From the NCBI RefSeq assembly GCF_046098205.1, contig NZ_JBJURJ010000011.1, positions 124,001 to 188,000 of the forward strand: a DNA stretch of 64,000 nucleotides, in the 5' to 3' direction. This document shows, piece by piece, positions 43,289 through 52,947 of this stretch. The stretch comes from Paenibacillus_AR mesotrionivorans (GTDB lineage: Bacteria; Bacillota; Bacilli; Paenibacillales; NBRC-103111). Under the pieces are notes generated by a model, which saw only the letters and a list, made by a program, of their open reading frames with translations, did no database searches and was not told where the DNA came from. How positions within the stretch are numbered: the first letter of the stretch is position 1; every line of letters starts with the position of its first letter. The position numbers and the translations under genes are program-made.

Positions 43289-46200
43289 TTATTCGGTGAT
43301 TACCGGGCAACCTCTGCGGCTTGGGGACTGCTGCCCCCCGCTCAGTTCAATCCGCGGTGCACCCGGCAGGCCGAACCTTACGAAGGCGTACCGGTCCGTC
43401 CAAATGCTAGTACCCGGCGGAATGTCCTTGTCCGTCCAGCCCGGCTTATCCTTGAAGCTGTCGGGGCCGATTTTGTATACCTCTCCTTTGATATGGTGAT
43501 GGGGCCCCAGCAAATTGCGGCAGCTGTTGGCCAGCTCCAGAGTAATGGTATTGTCCCCCTGCCGAAGGTATCGCGTAATGTCTGCCTCATAAGGCTCCCA
43601 CAGGAACCGCTCCGCTTCCTGCCCGTTGACGATCAAGCGGCAAACCGCTGCGTCCGGCGCCCCGCCGAATACCCACCGGGCTGCCGATGCCCCCTCCAGA
43701 TCCAAGGGGAGGGTCATCTCCAGTTGAAGTCTGCCCGCGTAGAAGGGAAAGCACTGGCGGACCAAATCGCTGCCGGATACCGTTTCCGGCAGCTCCGTCA
43801 ACGTAAACGGCCCCTCGTTAAACACCGCCCGGCGTTCGCCGTCCGTATAAGGGGCACCGCTGGTTACCCCAAAGGCGCCTATCACATAGATGCTTTCCAG
43901 CTCCGTATCCACCTTCAGCTTGTTGCCCTCTGATTCGAACCGGCGTGCCTTCTCCAAAGCCTCGTAGGTTTCGGGAGAATTGTAGTACAGCGTCTTCACC
44001 ACGACCGTATTGAGGCCCGGCATCGTTAACCCCGCGATATTGAGCTTGCGGAAGGAGGTATCCCGCCACCAGCCGCAATCCGCCATGTCCACAGGCTGTC
44101 CGTTCAGCTCGATGAACAGGTTCCCGGGTTTTTCTACCGCCAAAAAAAGCGGACGGTCCGCGTTCGTATCGAATGCTACGCCGAACTGGAAAGCCAGCTC
44201 CACCTGTACAGGGCGCCCATACGCTAATAGCTGCTCCTGCAGGAGAATAACAGGCTGCGGCTCCGACCATTCCCCGCTCTCCACACGCAGCCTGCAGAAA
44301 TCCAGGGTAAGGCTGTTCAAGTCCAGCGCGGTCACCCACCAGGACTGGTTCAGTTCCAGCGTGCGGACGGATGGGGATGAGCGTGGAGATAAGGAGGGGT
44401 CCTGCGTGACAATGGGGAAGCTTGGTGCTGCCCCACATCCGGCTGGAGCCAGTCCTCTTTCATCGGCGGATGGGCTGGATGTGGCAACCACTGAGATATG
44501 GGCTCCATCCGGCATAATCCGGTCTGCCTGCCCCTGCTCCTTCTCCTGAAGCAGCACCCAGGAACCAGCAGGAAGCAGATCAAGGCACAGCTTCACAGTT
44601 CCGCCTGCCTCCTCCTGCTCCAGCGGACGCAGCTTGCCGGTTTTCAGATCCAGAGCAGCCACCCTGCCGCTCTGGCATAACTCCACCTGGGCCTGAGCGT
44701 AACGTACCGTTCCGGAATTCACCAGATAATAAACCCGGTAACCCGCCCACTCCAGCGTCTGCACGTTCACGTCGTCGGATACAACCGGCGCTCCGGCTGC
44801 GTCCCGCACTTGGATAAACGCGGCATTCGCGCCGCCAACCGCTTCCAGCAGCGCCTCGGGGCTCCACTCCGGCCGGAGCGCTTTTGCCAGCAGTGCCTGC
44901 AGCTCAGGATCATACTCGCCATCCACCAAAACCGGATATGGCGCGAAGGCAACCAGCCTGCCGCCTGCTGCCGCAAACTGCTTCAGCACCTCCAGCGTCC
45001 TGCGGCTCAACGTCGCACAAGGAGGCAGAACCACGGTGCGGTAAGCCGCCTCCCCGATGATAAACTCCCCCTGCTCCACCCGGCCGTGGCGGATAATCAG
45101 GCTTTCACTGCCGTAGTCATGCTCCACAAAACGCTGGCACAGCCATCGGGTCAGTTGGGCGAAGGCCTCGTGGTACGGCTTGATCCGGGACACATCCGTC
45201 CCGGCCAGCTCCACCCAGGCGGAGCGCACCGGATGCAGCAGCAGCACCTGCGCCTGGCGGATCCCCTCCGACAGCACCATGGACAGCCGGGCGAAATAGT
45301 CGTTGAACGTCCGGTACTCCTGCCACCAGGGCTGCTGGAAGAACAGGGAGGGCGGATAATCCCGCTTCCGCAGACCCCGCAGGCTGTAGCCCTGGAGATG
45401 CTGGCACAGAAGATTGATGCCGTGGACAAACTGCCACTCTCCGATACGCTTCAAATCCGCAAAGGAAGCATCCCAGCCGGAGCAGCCGAAGCTTTCGGTA
45501 ATAGCCTGCTTCTTCCCTAATTGGCGGGCGGCGGAGCTGACCTGCTTGGGCACAATGGGCTCCTCACCGGTAAAGCGGCCCAGCCAGTCACAGCCGGGAA
45601 TTTGCAAATACTCATAAAACGCCATAGGATCGCCCGTGGAGGTGACCTGATGCATCAGTTCCTGCTCATCCACCACATGGCCCACCGAGGACCAGCCCCG
45701 CTCCCCGCACCACTCGCCGGCCTGTTTGGCGTATGCCTCCACGAACAAAGCGGTGACACACTCCCAGAAGTTATACCGGTGCTTAGCAGCCCCCTGCTCC
45801 TGGACGAACAGCGCAGGCAGCGCTTCCTTTACATCATAGCCATATGCTGCCCGGAAGGCGGCCTCCAGCCCGAAGGACCACGGGATTTGCCCCCGGGCAA
45901 ACTGGGGCTCATCCGTAAAAACCCCCTTAATCTCCGCCCCCGCCTCCGCTCCGAACCTGTTCCAGTACACCTCATGGATGTCGTCCAGAAACGCCCGGAC
46001 AGCATACTTGCTCAGCGTATCGATATAATAGGGGTTGACCTCGTAATACAACCGCAGATCCGCCTCTTCAGCCGCAGCTCCTGCAGGCAAGCAGGCATAC
46101 CCCTGCTCCGTCCTCCGGTACAGCCCCACTGTGTTGTCCCGCTCCCCGGCGCAAGGACCGATTTCGCAGCGGAGCGTCTTCTGCTGGCAGGCAACCCCGC

Positions 46201-46501
46201 GGGCAGGAACCTTGCCGTCGGCAAAGCCGCTGGGCCAGCCGTTTTCGTCATACAGCCAGGGGTACAAACCCAGCTCCCGGCTTTTGCGGATGCACGTATC
46301 CACCGCCGCCATCCACTCTTCCTCCATATACGTCGTCTCCAAACCGGCCCGGGCATGCATAAAAAAGCCGCCGATCCCCGCTTGCTTCATCTCCTCCAGC
46401 TGGCGCTCCAGCTCCTCCGGCTCCAGCTTGTCGTTCCACGACCATAGCGGAACAGAACGGTACATGGCGGGCGGATTGCGCAGCTGCTCCAGTTTGTCCA
46501 T
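43289..46501 (-). CDS. GH106-like glycoside hydrolase (alpha-L-rhamnosidase related)
   Basis: A 1070-residue protein without signal peptide. The N-terminus (RNPPAMYRSVPLWSWNDKL, AGIGGFFMHARAGL, PWLYDENGWPSG) is characteristic of the GH106/alpha-L-rhamnosidase-like family. A central TIM-barrel region carries KGVFTDEPQF and a later TESFGCSGWD, probable sites of catalytic acids, and the C-terminal quarter is galactose-binding-like beta-sandwich (RLIVNGQEAERFLWEPYEADIT). It should act on imported rhamnose-containing or related oligosaccharides. The true specificity is uncertain because this group contains several activities. Confidence 0.78.
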   Translation of the reverse strand: MDKLEQLRNPPAMYRSVPLWSWNDKLEPEELERQLEEMKQAGIGGFFMHARAGLETTYMEEEWMAAVDTCIRKSRELGLYPWLYDENGWPSGFADGKVPARGVACQQKTLRCEIGPCAGERDNTVGLYRRTEQGYACLPAGAAAEEADLRLYYEVNPYYIDTLSKYAVRAFLDDIHEVYWNRFGAEAGAEIKGVFTDEPQFARGQIPWSFGLEAAFRAAYGYDVKEALPALFVQEQGAAKHRYNFWECVTALFVEAYAKQAGEWCGERGWSSVGHVVDEQELMHQVTSTGDPMAFYEYLQIPGCDWLGRFTGEEPIVPKQVSSAARQLGKKQAITESFGCSGWDASFADLKRIGEWQFVHGINLLCQHLQGYSLRGLRKRDYPPSLFFQQPWWQEYRTFNDYFARLSMVLSEGIRQAQVLLLHPVRSAWVELAGTDVSRIKPYHEAFAQLTRWLCQRFVEHDYGSESLIIRHGRVEQGEFIIGEAAYRTVVLPPCATLSRRTLEVLKQFAAAGGRLVAFAPYPVLVDGEYDPELQALLAKALRPEWSPEALLEAVGGANAAFIQVRDAAGAPVVSDDVNVQTLEWAGYRVYYLVNSGTVRYAQAQVELCQSGRVAALDLKTGKLRPLEQEEAGGTVKLCLDLLPAGSWVLLQEKEQGQADRIMPDGAHISVVATSSPSADERGLAPAGCGAAPSFPIVTQDPSLSPRSSPSVRTLELNQSWWVTALDLNSLTLDFCRLRVESGEWSEPQPVILLQEQLLAYGRPVQVELAFQFGVAFDTNADRPLFLAVEKPGNLFIELNGQPVDMADCGWWRDTSFRKLNIAGLTMPGLNTVVVKTLYYNSPETYEALEKARRFESEGNKLKVDTELESIYVIGAFGVTSGAPYTDGERRAVFNEGPFTLTELPETVSGSDLVRQCFPFYAGRLQLEMTLPLDLEGASAARWVFGGAPDAAVCRLIVNGQEAERFLWEPYEADITRYLRQGDNTITLELANSCRNLLGPHHHIKGEVYKIGPDSFKDKPGWTDKDIPPGTSIWTDRYAFVRFGLPGAPRIELSGGQQSPSRRGCPVITE

Positions 46502-46655
46502 GCGTTACTCCACCTTTCCCCTTCGTGCATAGCTCTTCTGTTTACCCTTGATTATAGCTGCGCGGCGGGCAGGGGATAAGGCGGTGAAGCCCACAGACAG
46601 GGCAGACTATCGCAGGGAAACGGAAGAAGCAGGAGCAGCCGATAGGCGCAGCGCC

Positions 46656-46694
46656 AAAAAAAGCCGGACCCCGGGATTTCTCCCAAGGTCCGGC
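46656..46694 (-). terminator. rho-independent terminator
   Basis: GCCGGACC and GGTCCGGC form the stem, with seven T on the minus strand. It closes the DUF5107-TPR gene and separates it from the GH106-like gene. Confidence 0.85.
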
Positions 46695-46701
46695 CAGTAT
46701 C

Positions 46702-49700
46702 TTATTGCCCGCCGGGCATAAACAAGCGGGCGGTATGGGCAGGCTCCAGCTCCAGCGCCTGGCTGAGCTCGGTTGCTGCCGCCTCCTGCCGGCCTTGGCC
46801 CAGATAACCCAGGCCCATCATAAAGCGGCAGTGGATCACATTGCGCCGGTCCAGATCGTCGTCGAATACCAGGAAGTCCGGCAGGGAAACGGCGAAGTAG
46901 TCAATCTGAACCTCGTCGGCCAGATGCTCCTGCCCGTACTCCACCAGGCGGCGGAAGCGCGCGGCGCTCTCCTCCGGGCGGCCCAGCTCGGCCAAGGCCA
47001 GCCCCTGGTAGTATATCATTTCCGGCGGCTGGTCATTGTAGAACATGGCGCCGGCCGGTTCGGCTGTGCCCAGGGAAGCCAGGCCGAATTCGGCGGCCGC
47101 TTCACCGGGTTGGCCCAATGCCTGATGGCACAGCCCCAGGTAATAGTGAATGTGGTTGTCCAAGGTTCCCGTCAGCTTGCCCTCACCCAGGTTCTCCGGA
47201 TAGATGAGCGCCTTCTCCAGGGAAACCTTGGCTTCCCTGGCGCGGCCTGCAGCCAGGTCCTGCTTGGCCAGCTCCAGCAGCGCCAGCACATATTGGCCGG
47301 GCGCTTTGCCTTCGCCGCCCTCCCAGGGATGGAACCGGCGGGCCAATAGAAGCTCCAGCGCCTCCCTGTGCTGCCCCAGCAGATTATGGAGCGTCACCAG
47401 CTCCACATACATATCATCGCGGAGCTCCACCAGAGGCATGTGGCGCCGCAGCCGGTTTAGCCGCTCCGCAGGTGCGGTGCCCAGCTTCTTGTGCAGCTGG
47501 TCCAGCTCGAAGAGCACCCGGGCGTCGGAGGCGTTAAGACGGAACGCCTCCTCCAGGGAAGCCAGGGCGTCTGCAGGGCGGCCCTGCTTGTTGTAATATG
47601 CCAGCGCCAGATTCCGGTGGACGGTGGGGAAGGCCGGGTCGGCCTGCCGGGACCGCTCCCAGCACACCACCGCTTCCGTATGGCGCTTCCGGTCGTAATA
47701 GAGGCAGCCGAGGTAATAGGCGGCCCGGGCATCCTCCGGCGCTTCCGCCAGCGCAGCTTCCAGCACCTCCTGCTCGAAGGCGGTGTTGGGGAAGCAGTAA
47801 TCGGCAGGCGCAGCAGCCGCCAAGGCCAGCTCGGCGTCGGCCAAGGCCTTGTCGCCGTTGTGGCGGTACAGCCACGCCAGCGCGTAATGAGCCATGGGGT
47901 AGCGGCTCACGCCATCGGCGGGGCTATACAGGCGGAGCACACGGATGGCCTCCGCCCACAGGCCGCAGTCGGCGTAGTCCGCCGCCAGGGCCAGGTAGTT
48001 ATGCGGCTCCCCGCGCATGAAGCCGCGCAGCTCCTCAGCCGCCGCAGCCGCTCCGGCGACATCCTTCGCCAGCAGCGCCAGCTCATGCCTGGCGCCGAAG
48101 TCTGCGGTATCCGCCCCCAGCGTTTCCGCTGCGGATACCACTGCCTCTTCTAGCCGCCCCAGCTTGCGCAGCAGGGCGGTACGGAGGAGCCGCGCCTGGA
48201 AGTGGCGGCTGTTGCGCAGAAGCGCCCGCTCCGCCAGCTCCAGCGCCCCCTCGGTTTGCCCCCGGCGGCAGGCGATCTGGGCCAGGGCGAAGTAGCCGCT
48301 GTCCTGCCAGGCTGCATTCCACACCGCCTTGTAGAAGGCGTTCCACGCCCCGTCCAGCTTGCCCTGCCGCTTCAAGGCCATACCCAGTTGGAACAGGGCT
48401 TCTCCGTCGGCCGGGTTGGGATTATGGCGGGTTGTAGTCTCCACAGCCTGACGCAGATATCCCTCTGCCCTGCCGTATTCCCCCCGCCGCAGAAGCAAGA
48501 GCCCATAGCCCAGGTTCAGCCGGATATCCTCTGGAGCGCGGCGCAGCCCCTCCAGGTAATATGGCTCCGGCTCCCGGGTAGCGTGGCGGTACTGCTCCAG
48601 ATGCACCGCCGCCAAGTACAGAGCCTCCACCGTGGCCAATTCCTCAGGCGCACCGATGGGCTTTGCCGGCTCCGGGAGCTCCTCTTCCGCAGGCGCGGCG
48701 GGTTTGTACCGGAGCAGCTGCTTGCCCTCTGCCGTCCCCAATGCCAATGTCATCTGGTGGAGGGCAATGCCCCCGGGAAGCGGCACCTGGCAGCGGAAAG
48801 CCACCGCAGGCGACAGGTCCGTCCGTTCTGACAGGTAGACCTGCCCGTCCTCCCCGGTGAGGGTCACATACGCACCCGGAAAACGGGAGGTGGCGTACAC
48901 CTGCACCATCACTCCATTCGCCGCTGCTGCACCGGAACGGCCCGCCTCCTCTTCTGCTCCAGCCTCCGCTTGTGTCCCCACAGCAGCCCCCGCTGCCCAA
49001 GGCTCCAGGCTTACAGCCACATCCAGGTTGGCCTCCCGGACCACCCCGATTTCCTTATACGGCATAAAGTACTGCTTGAAGGTTTTCTCCTCATAGGGCG
49101 CCAGCCAGGAGAAGTCCGGCTGGTTGTCCGTATAAACGCCGGTCATCAGCTCAATGTACGGCCCGTCCTCATCTGTCAGATTGCGGTCCCAGGCCTGGCC
49201 GAAATCCCCGTTGCCCCAGGTCCACTGTTTTTTGCCAGGGGATATGTGATGGTTGGCAATATGGAGGATACCCGCTTGTTTCCCATGATCGTACCCGCCC
49301 ACAAAATCATGCTCCGACCGGTATGCCATATAGGAAGTAGGCACCGGAATATTCTTGTACCGGGAGATGTCCACACCGGCGGAATAATCCATCTTGTAAT
49401 ACATCCCGTCGGCAATGGGAAACCGGGATACATCCCGTTTGCCATGGTCCATCACTGCATGAACATCCGGCGGAAATACGGATTGGGTGTAATCGTTAAC
49501 CGCCACTGCCGGATTGGCCCACCACAGGAAGGTCTGGGGCAGACTGGTCCGGTTGTACAGCTTGCCGTGTATCTCCAGGTACGCCTTGCCCGGATACAAA
49601 GTGAACCCCGCTTCCCCCTTGGTACCGTACATACGGTCGATCTCGCTGCACCAGACGGTGGCGCTGCCGTCCTCGTTTTCGGCAAGCCGGTATTCCACCG

Positions 49701-50124
49701 GTCCGAAGGTGTTGGGCCGGTGATGCTGCGGCCAGTTAAATTCGATGCCGCCGGAAATCCAAGGTCCCGTCAACCCCACCAAAGCAGGTTTGATAACACG
49801 GTTATAATAAACGAAGTCGTAGTTGTTGGTTTTGTCCAAGGCCCGGTAGATGCGCCCGCCCAGCTCCGGCATCACGGCAATGAGGAGATATTCGTTCTCC
49901 AGATAGACCAGCCGGTACGGACGGTCCTCCTTGTTATCTTCTATCCGGTCGATCACCGGATGGGGATAGACCTTCCCAGAGCTGCCCTGATAAATCCGTT
50001 TCTCCAAAAACATCGGGTTCTTGTCCGGCTCCCCCGTTCCGTAGGTGGGGATATGGACAGTTTCCTCCCAAATTCTCACCTTCACCTTCCGTTCTTGACC
50101 TGCTCCCTTTTTTTGCTCCTCCAT
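46702..50124 (-). CDS. DUF5107 domain protein with TPR array
   Basis: A 1140-residue cytoplasmic protein. Residues about 20-380 match DUF5107, a sugar mutarotase-like beta-sandwich (ELGGRIYRALDKTNNYDFVYYN, SGGIEFNWPQHHRPNTFGPVEY). From about 480 to the end there are many TPR-type helical pairs, such as NLGYGLLLLRRGEYGRAEGYLRQAV. Such proteins occur in sugar-utilisation loci and may be glycosidases or sugar-binding scaffolds. ATG 50124 is seven bases after GGGAG; TTG 50142 is less likely. It diverges from an AraC gene, which probably controls it. No catalytic residues can be named with confidence. Confidence 0.78.
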   Translation of the reverse strand: MEEQKKGAGQERKVKVRIWEETVHIPTYGTGEPDKNPMFLEKRIYQGSSGKVYPHPVIDRIEDNKEDRPYRLVYLENEYLLIAVMPELGGRIYRALDKTNNYDFVYYNRVIKPALVGLTGPWISGGIEFNWPQHHRPNTFGPVEYRLAENEDGSATVWCSEIDRMYGTKGEAGFTLYPGKAYLEIHGKLYNRTSLPQTFLWWANPAVAVNDYTQSVFPPDVHAVMDHGKRDVSRFPIADGMYYKMDYSAGVDISRYKNIPVPTSYMAYRSEHDFVGGYDHGKQAGILHIANHHISPGKKQWTWGNGDFGQAWDRNLTDEDGPYIELMTGVYTDNQPDFSWLAPYEEKTFKQYFMPYKEIGVVREANLDVAVSLEPWAAGAAVGTQAEAGAEEEAGRSGAAAANGVMVQVYATSRFPGAYVTLTGEDGQVYLSERTDLSPAVAFRCQVPLPGGIALHQMTLALGTAEGKQLLRYKPAAPAEEELPEPAKPIGAPEELATVEALYLAAVHLEQYRHATREPEPYYLEGLRRAPEDIRLNLGYGLLLLRRGEYGRAEGYLRQAVETTTRHNPNPADGEALFQLGMALKRQGKLDGAWNAFYKAVWNAAWQDSGYFALAQIACRRGQTEGALELAERALLRNSRHFQARLLRTALLRKLGRLEEAVVSAAETLGADTADFGARHELALLAKDVAGAAAAAEELRGFMRGEPHNYLALAADYADCGLWAEAIRVLRLYSPADGVSRYPMAHYALAWLYRHNGDKALADAELALAAAAPADYCFPNTAFEQEVLEAALAEAPEDARAAYYLGCLYYDRKRHTEAVVCWERSRQADPAFPTVHRNLALAYYNKQGRPADALASLEEAFRLNASDARVLFELDQLHKKLGTAPAERLNRLRRHMPLVELRDDMYVELVTLHNLLGQHREALELLLARRFHPWEGGEGKAPGQYVLALLELAKQDLAAGRAREAKVSLEKALIYPENLGEGKLTGTLDNHIHYYLGLCHQALGQPGEAAAEFGLASLGTAEPAGAMFYNDQPPEMIYYQGLALAELGRPEESAARFRRLVEYGQEHLADEVQIDYFAVSLPDFLVFDDDLDRRNVIHCRFMMGLGYLGQGRQEAAATELSQALELEPAHTARLFMPGGQ

Positions 50125-50271
50125 GCCCGTTCTCCCTTCCAATCGGCTTACACCGGTATCACCGGCGCTGATGATACCCCAAGTCTATCCCTCCGCCACC
50201 TTCAAGCCAATGCATCATGTAAGGATTAGGATGGATCATATCCGGTTTTCCTGCGTCACCAAACCCTTGCA

Positions 50272-50308
50272 TTGACAAGAATAACGGCTGTTGTTCATAA
50301 TAATCTTA
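50272..50308 (+). promoter_or_regulatory. promoter placing the transcript start at the AraC gene ATG
   Basis: TTGACA 50272-50277, 18-bp spacer, CATAAT 50296-50301. The expected +1, about seven bases after the -10, coincides with the A of ATG 50308, and no Shine-Dalgarno is seen, so the mRNA may be leaderless. Confidence 0.5.
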
Positions 50309-51201
50309 TGAAAACCGACCTTATTCAAAAAATGGAGGGTTTCGCCTCCCAGAAGCTCATTGTCATTCCTCCGGCCTTCCTGGAGGAGCACGGGGAGCAT
50401 CCCCTGATCCGGCCTTTGTACGCTACCGATATCGGCTATTTCCCGAAAGCGCGCTACCATAACCGCACCCGGCCGGAGGGCTGCGGAGCGTATATTGTGA
50501 TGCTCTGCGAGGAGGGCTCCGGCTGGTACCGCATCGGCAGCGGCAAGGTACAGAGTGTGGAACGCGGCCAGCTGTTTATTTTGCCGCCGGATACGGGACA
50601 TGCCTACGGGGCATCGGCGGAGAATCCATGGAGTATATACTGGGTTCATGTGATGGGCAGTGATACCCCAGCTTTTTTCGGAGCTGCAGATTCCGGAGGT
50701 AATCCCGTTCCGGTGGGCTATGAGAAAGCCGTCAAGCTGGCCGGGCTGTTCAACGAATGCACCGATATTCTGCTGAAGGGCATTACCGCGGACCACATGG
50801 TTTACGTCTCCCAGACCCTGCGGCATCTCCTGGGTGTAGCCTGTTTTCTTCACGGAGGACTGCAGCCGGGAAGCGAACGCGGGCAGATGATTGAGGAATC
50901 GGTGCAGCTGATGAATGACCGGGTAGGCTCCACCCTCACCCTGAAGGAGCTGGCGGAGGCGGCGCGGCTGTCGGTGCCCCATTACGTGCAGCTGTTCAAA
51001 ACCCGCACAGGCTACACCCCCATCGATTTTTATCTGAAGCTCAAGATCCAGCGCGCCTGCCAATACCTGGACATGACGGACCTGACCTTAAAGCAGATTG
51101 CCGGGCAGGTGGGTTTTACCGATCCGTATTATTTCTCGCGGATGTTCCGGAAGATTGTGGGCATGGCCCCTTCCGATTACCGCAAAACCAAAAAAGGCTG
51201 A
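50308..51201 (+). CDS. AraC-family transcriptional regulator
   Basis: A 297-residue regulator with an N-terminal cupin-like sugar-sensing domain (GSGWYRIGSGKVQSVERGQLFILPPDTGHAYGAS) and a C-terminal pair of helix-turn-helix motifs (TLKELAEAARLSVPHYVQLFKTRTGYTPIDFY, LKQIAGQVGFTDPYYFSRMFRKIVGMAPSDYR). ATG 50308 is preferred over TTG 50272, which lies in the -35 box. It diverges from the DUF5107-TPR gene and probably activates that sugar locus. Confidence 0.9.
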   Translation: MKTDLIQKMEGFASQKLIVIPPAFLEEHGEHPLIRPLYATDIGYFPKARYHNRTRPEGCGAYIVMLCEEGSGWYRIGSGKVQSVERGQLFILPPDTGHAYGASAENPWSIYWVHVMGSDTPAFFGAADSGGNPVPVGYEKAVKLAGLFNECTDILLKGITADHMVYVSQTLRHLLGVACFLHGGLQPGSERGQMIEESVQLMNDRVGSTLTLKELAEAARLSVPHYVQLFKTRTGYTPIDFYLKLKIQRACQYLDMTDLTLKQIAGQVGFTDPYYFSRMFRKIVGMAPSDYRKTKKG

Positions 51202-51226
51202 GCTCGTATGAGCTTAGCCTTTTTCG
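51190..51226. terminator. bidirectional terminator
   Basis: AAAAAGGCTNAGCTC pairs with GAGCTNAGCCTTTTT around GTAT. It overlaps the AraC stop codon and also serves the convergent ThuA gene. Confidence 0.88.
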
Positions 51227-51242
51227 TTTGAACTGTTTGAGC

Positions 51243-51881
51243 TTATAGCTTGCCCGCCGCCCACAAGGCCGCTTGCCGGACCCAACGGGAATATTCCTCA
51301 TGCTGGAAGCTGGGCAGATGATGACCCGGTGCCAGAACCGCCACCCGGCCCAGGCCATAGGGACGGACCCAGGCAGCCGGATACTCTCCGCCTTCATGCC
51401 GGTAGGTCAACAGCACCTGAACCTTCGCCAGCGGGTCGATGTCATAACGGTAAGGCTCTTCATCCAGGGTGAAGCCCGGCAGCCCTGATGACAGAGGATG
51501 CGCAGCGCCCTCCTCCGTGACCTGGAACTCCAGCTCCGCATATGGCGGATGCCCCGTAAAGTACGCTCCCGCCAGTTGGGCCAGCTCGGGAGCCGCCTGC
51601 AGGCTCATGCCGTTATGGAGCACCAGCAGGCCTCCCCCTTGAGCGACATAACCGAGAAGACCGGCAATTTCCTCGGGGGCCGCTGGAGTTTTCCAGCTGT
51701 CCGTATAGGACACGACCAGATCGTAAGCACCGATGCTCTCCTTGCGCAGCGCGGCAGTGCCCACCTCCGGGCTCACCTGGAAGGTGTCTCCCCATATTTC
51801 CGCCAGCCGCTCCTGAACTGCATTCAGCGGATGATAAGGGGCGGATTCATTATGTCCCACCAGCAAAGTGCGAATAGACAT
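51243..51881 (-). CDS. ThuA-domain (trehalose-utilisation-like) protein
   Basis: A 212-residue protein of the ThuA/class I glutamine amidotransferase-like fold, with GGGLLVLHNGM near residue 85 and EPYRYDIDPLAKVQVLLTY and GRVAVLAPGHHLPSFQHEEY further on. Members take part in sugar metabolism, for example 3-keto-disaccharide routes, but the reaction is unsettled. AGGAGA is nine bases before ATG. It lies 30 bases downstream of the SDR gene and is probably co-transcribed with it. Confidence 0.85.
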   Translation of the reverse strand: MSIRTLLVGHNESAPYHPLNAVQERLAEIWGDTFQVSPEVGTAALRKESIGAYDLVVSYTDSWKTPAAPEEIAGLLGYVAQGGGLLVLHNGMSLQAAPELAQLAGAYFTGHPPYAELEFQVTEEGAAHPLSSGLPGFTLDEEPYRYDIDPLAKVQVLLTYRHEGGEYPAAWVRPYGLGRVAVLAPGHHLPSFQHEEYSRWVRQAALWAAGKL

Positions 51882-51911
51882 GTTAACCTGTCTCCTCTCA
51901 TTTCGGTTCTT

Positions 51912-52643
51912 TTACCAGGGCAGTACCTGTCCGGAATAATCCACCAGTGCCATCGTCTCTCCGGCATAATCCGGAGCCAGCCGCTTGTCCACCAGGTCGA
52001 GAATAGACCCGGCAGATTCCTCCGGTGTTAATTTCCCCGCTCTATCCAGCTTTCCCTGCATAAAGGTTTTCACATGGCCCGGATGGATCACCATCACCCT
52101 GCCGCCTTTGGGCGAGAGCTGGTTATGGATCAGCATAGACTGCATATTCAAGGCCGCCTTGGACATGCAGTAGGCGTACCAGGAATTCCGCCAGCAGTCT
52201 CCGATGCTCCCTGCCTCCGAGGAGATGTTCACGATCAGCTTATCCTGGCTGTCCATCAGTAGAGGCACGAACCGGTTGGACATCCTCAGAGACCCCAGGG
52301 TATTCACCTTAAAAACCTGCTCCATCTCGGCAAAATCCAGCTCATCCTCCACCGTCGCACTAATATTGCCCAGGATAGCTGCATTATTAACTAATATATC
52401 CAACACCCCGGTTTCTTCCTGTACCCGCTCATACGCTTGCTCCACACTCACGTCGCTGGCAATATCCAGTGTCACGAACCGGAGGCGGCCGCTATATGCT
52501 TTCTCCAATTCCTTGTGCGCATCGCCTTTCTCCAGGAGCAGACCGGCAAAAACCCCATACCCCCGCTCCAATAAACCCTTGGCAAGGGCCAGTCCCAGCC
52601 CCCTGTCCGCGCCGCTTACCAGCGCCCATCGTTGTTGCTCCAT
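51912..52643 (-). CDS. SDR-family oxidoreductase
   Basis: Short-chain dehydrogenase of 243 residues. The cofactor motif is SGADRGLGLALA, followed by NNAAI, the catalytic serine in NISSEAGSIG, and YAYCMSKAAL. The C-terminus replaces the usual GG motif with a DYSGQVLPW tail. Start ATG 52643 has GGGGAG seven bases upstream; the frame extends to 52685. With ThuA downstream it may oxidise a sugar or sugar alcohol, an inference from context only. Confidence 0.87.
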   Translation of the reverse strand: MEQQRWALVSGADRGLGLALAKGLLERGYGVFAGLLLEKGDAHKELEKAYSGRLRFVTLDIASDVSVEQAYERVQEETGVLDILVNNAAILGNISATVEDELDFAEMEQVFKVNTLGSLRMSNRFVPLLMDSQDKLIVNISSEAGSIGDCWRNSWYAYCMSKAALNMQSMLIHNQLSPKGGRVMVIHPGHVKTFMQGKLDRAGKLTPEESAGSILDLVDKRLAPDYAGETMALVDYSGQVLPW

Positions 52644-52788
52644 GCTGCAGCTCCCCATTTCCTCCCGATTCATTCGTCCTGCCAAGCCGTATGTCTCAAG
52701 CCTTAAGTTTACGCTTTCATGGACGCTCCATCAAATAAACGGACGCCGTTCCAGGACTTTATTCAAGGCACACCCGATCCCTGCCTGC

Positions 52789-52947
52789 TCAGGCATAAAG
52801 GACAGGAAGACGTCCGCCGATTTCCTCATTCATCCGTTTCAATGCTTCATGGCGGTATGTCGTCTGCAGTATAAAGCTCAGGCAGGTATCCGACATAGAT
52901 GCCTGCCCCCTTGCGGGAATCCCGCCATGCTCCTTGCGCCAGTCCAT
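52789..52947 (-). CDS. possible small ORF or gene remnant
   Basis: The frame is open from 52980 to 52789 and encodes up to 63 residues, including MDWRKEHGGIPARGQ and YRHEALKRMNEEIGGRLPVLY, with protein-like composition. ATG 52947 lacks a good ribosome site; ATG 52896 has AAGGGGG nine bases upstream and would give 35 residues. A second frame, 52993 to 52847 (48 residues), starts eight bases after GGGAGG and overlaps it. Two in-frame stops near 52990 suggest either a decayed gene or a frameshift. No family is recognised. The rest of the 52644-53160 gap shows nothing clear. Confidence 0.3.
   Translation of the reverse strand: MDWRKEHGGIPARGQASMSDTCLSFILQTTYRHEALKRMNEEIGGRLPVLYA

Noticed and set aside
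45521..46447. 308-codon plus-strand frame inside the GH106-like gene
   Set aside because: Antisense to the most conserved N-terminal part of the hydrolase; no protein-like motifs.
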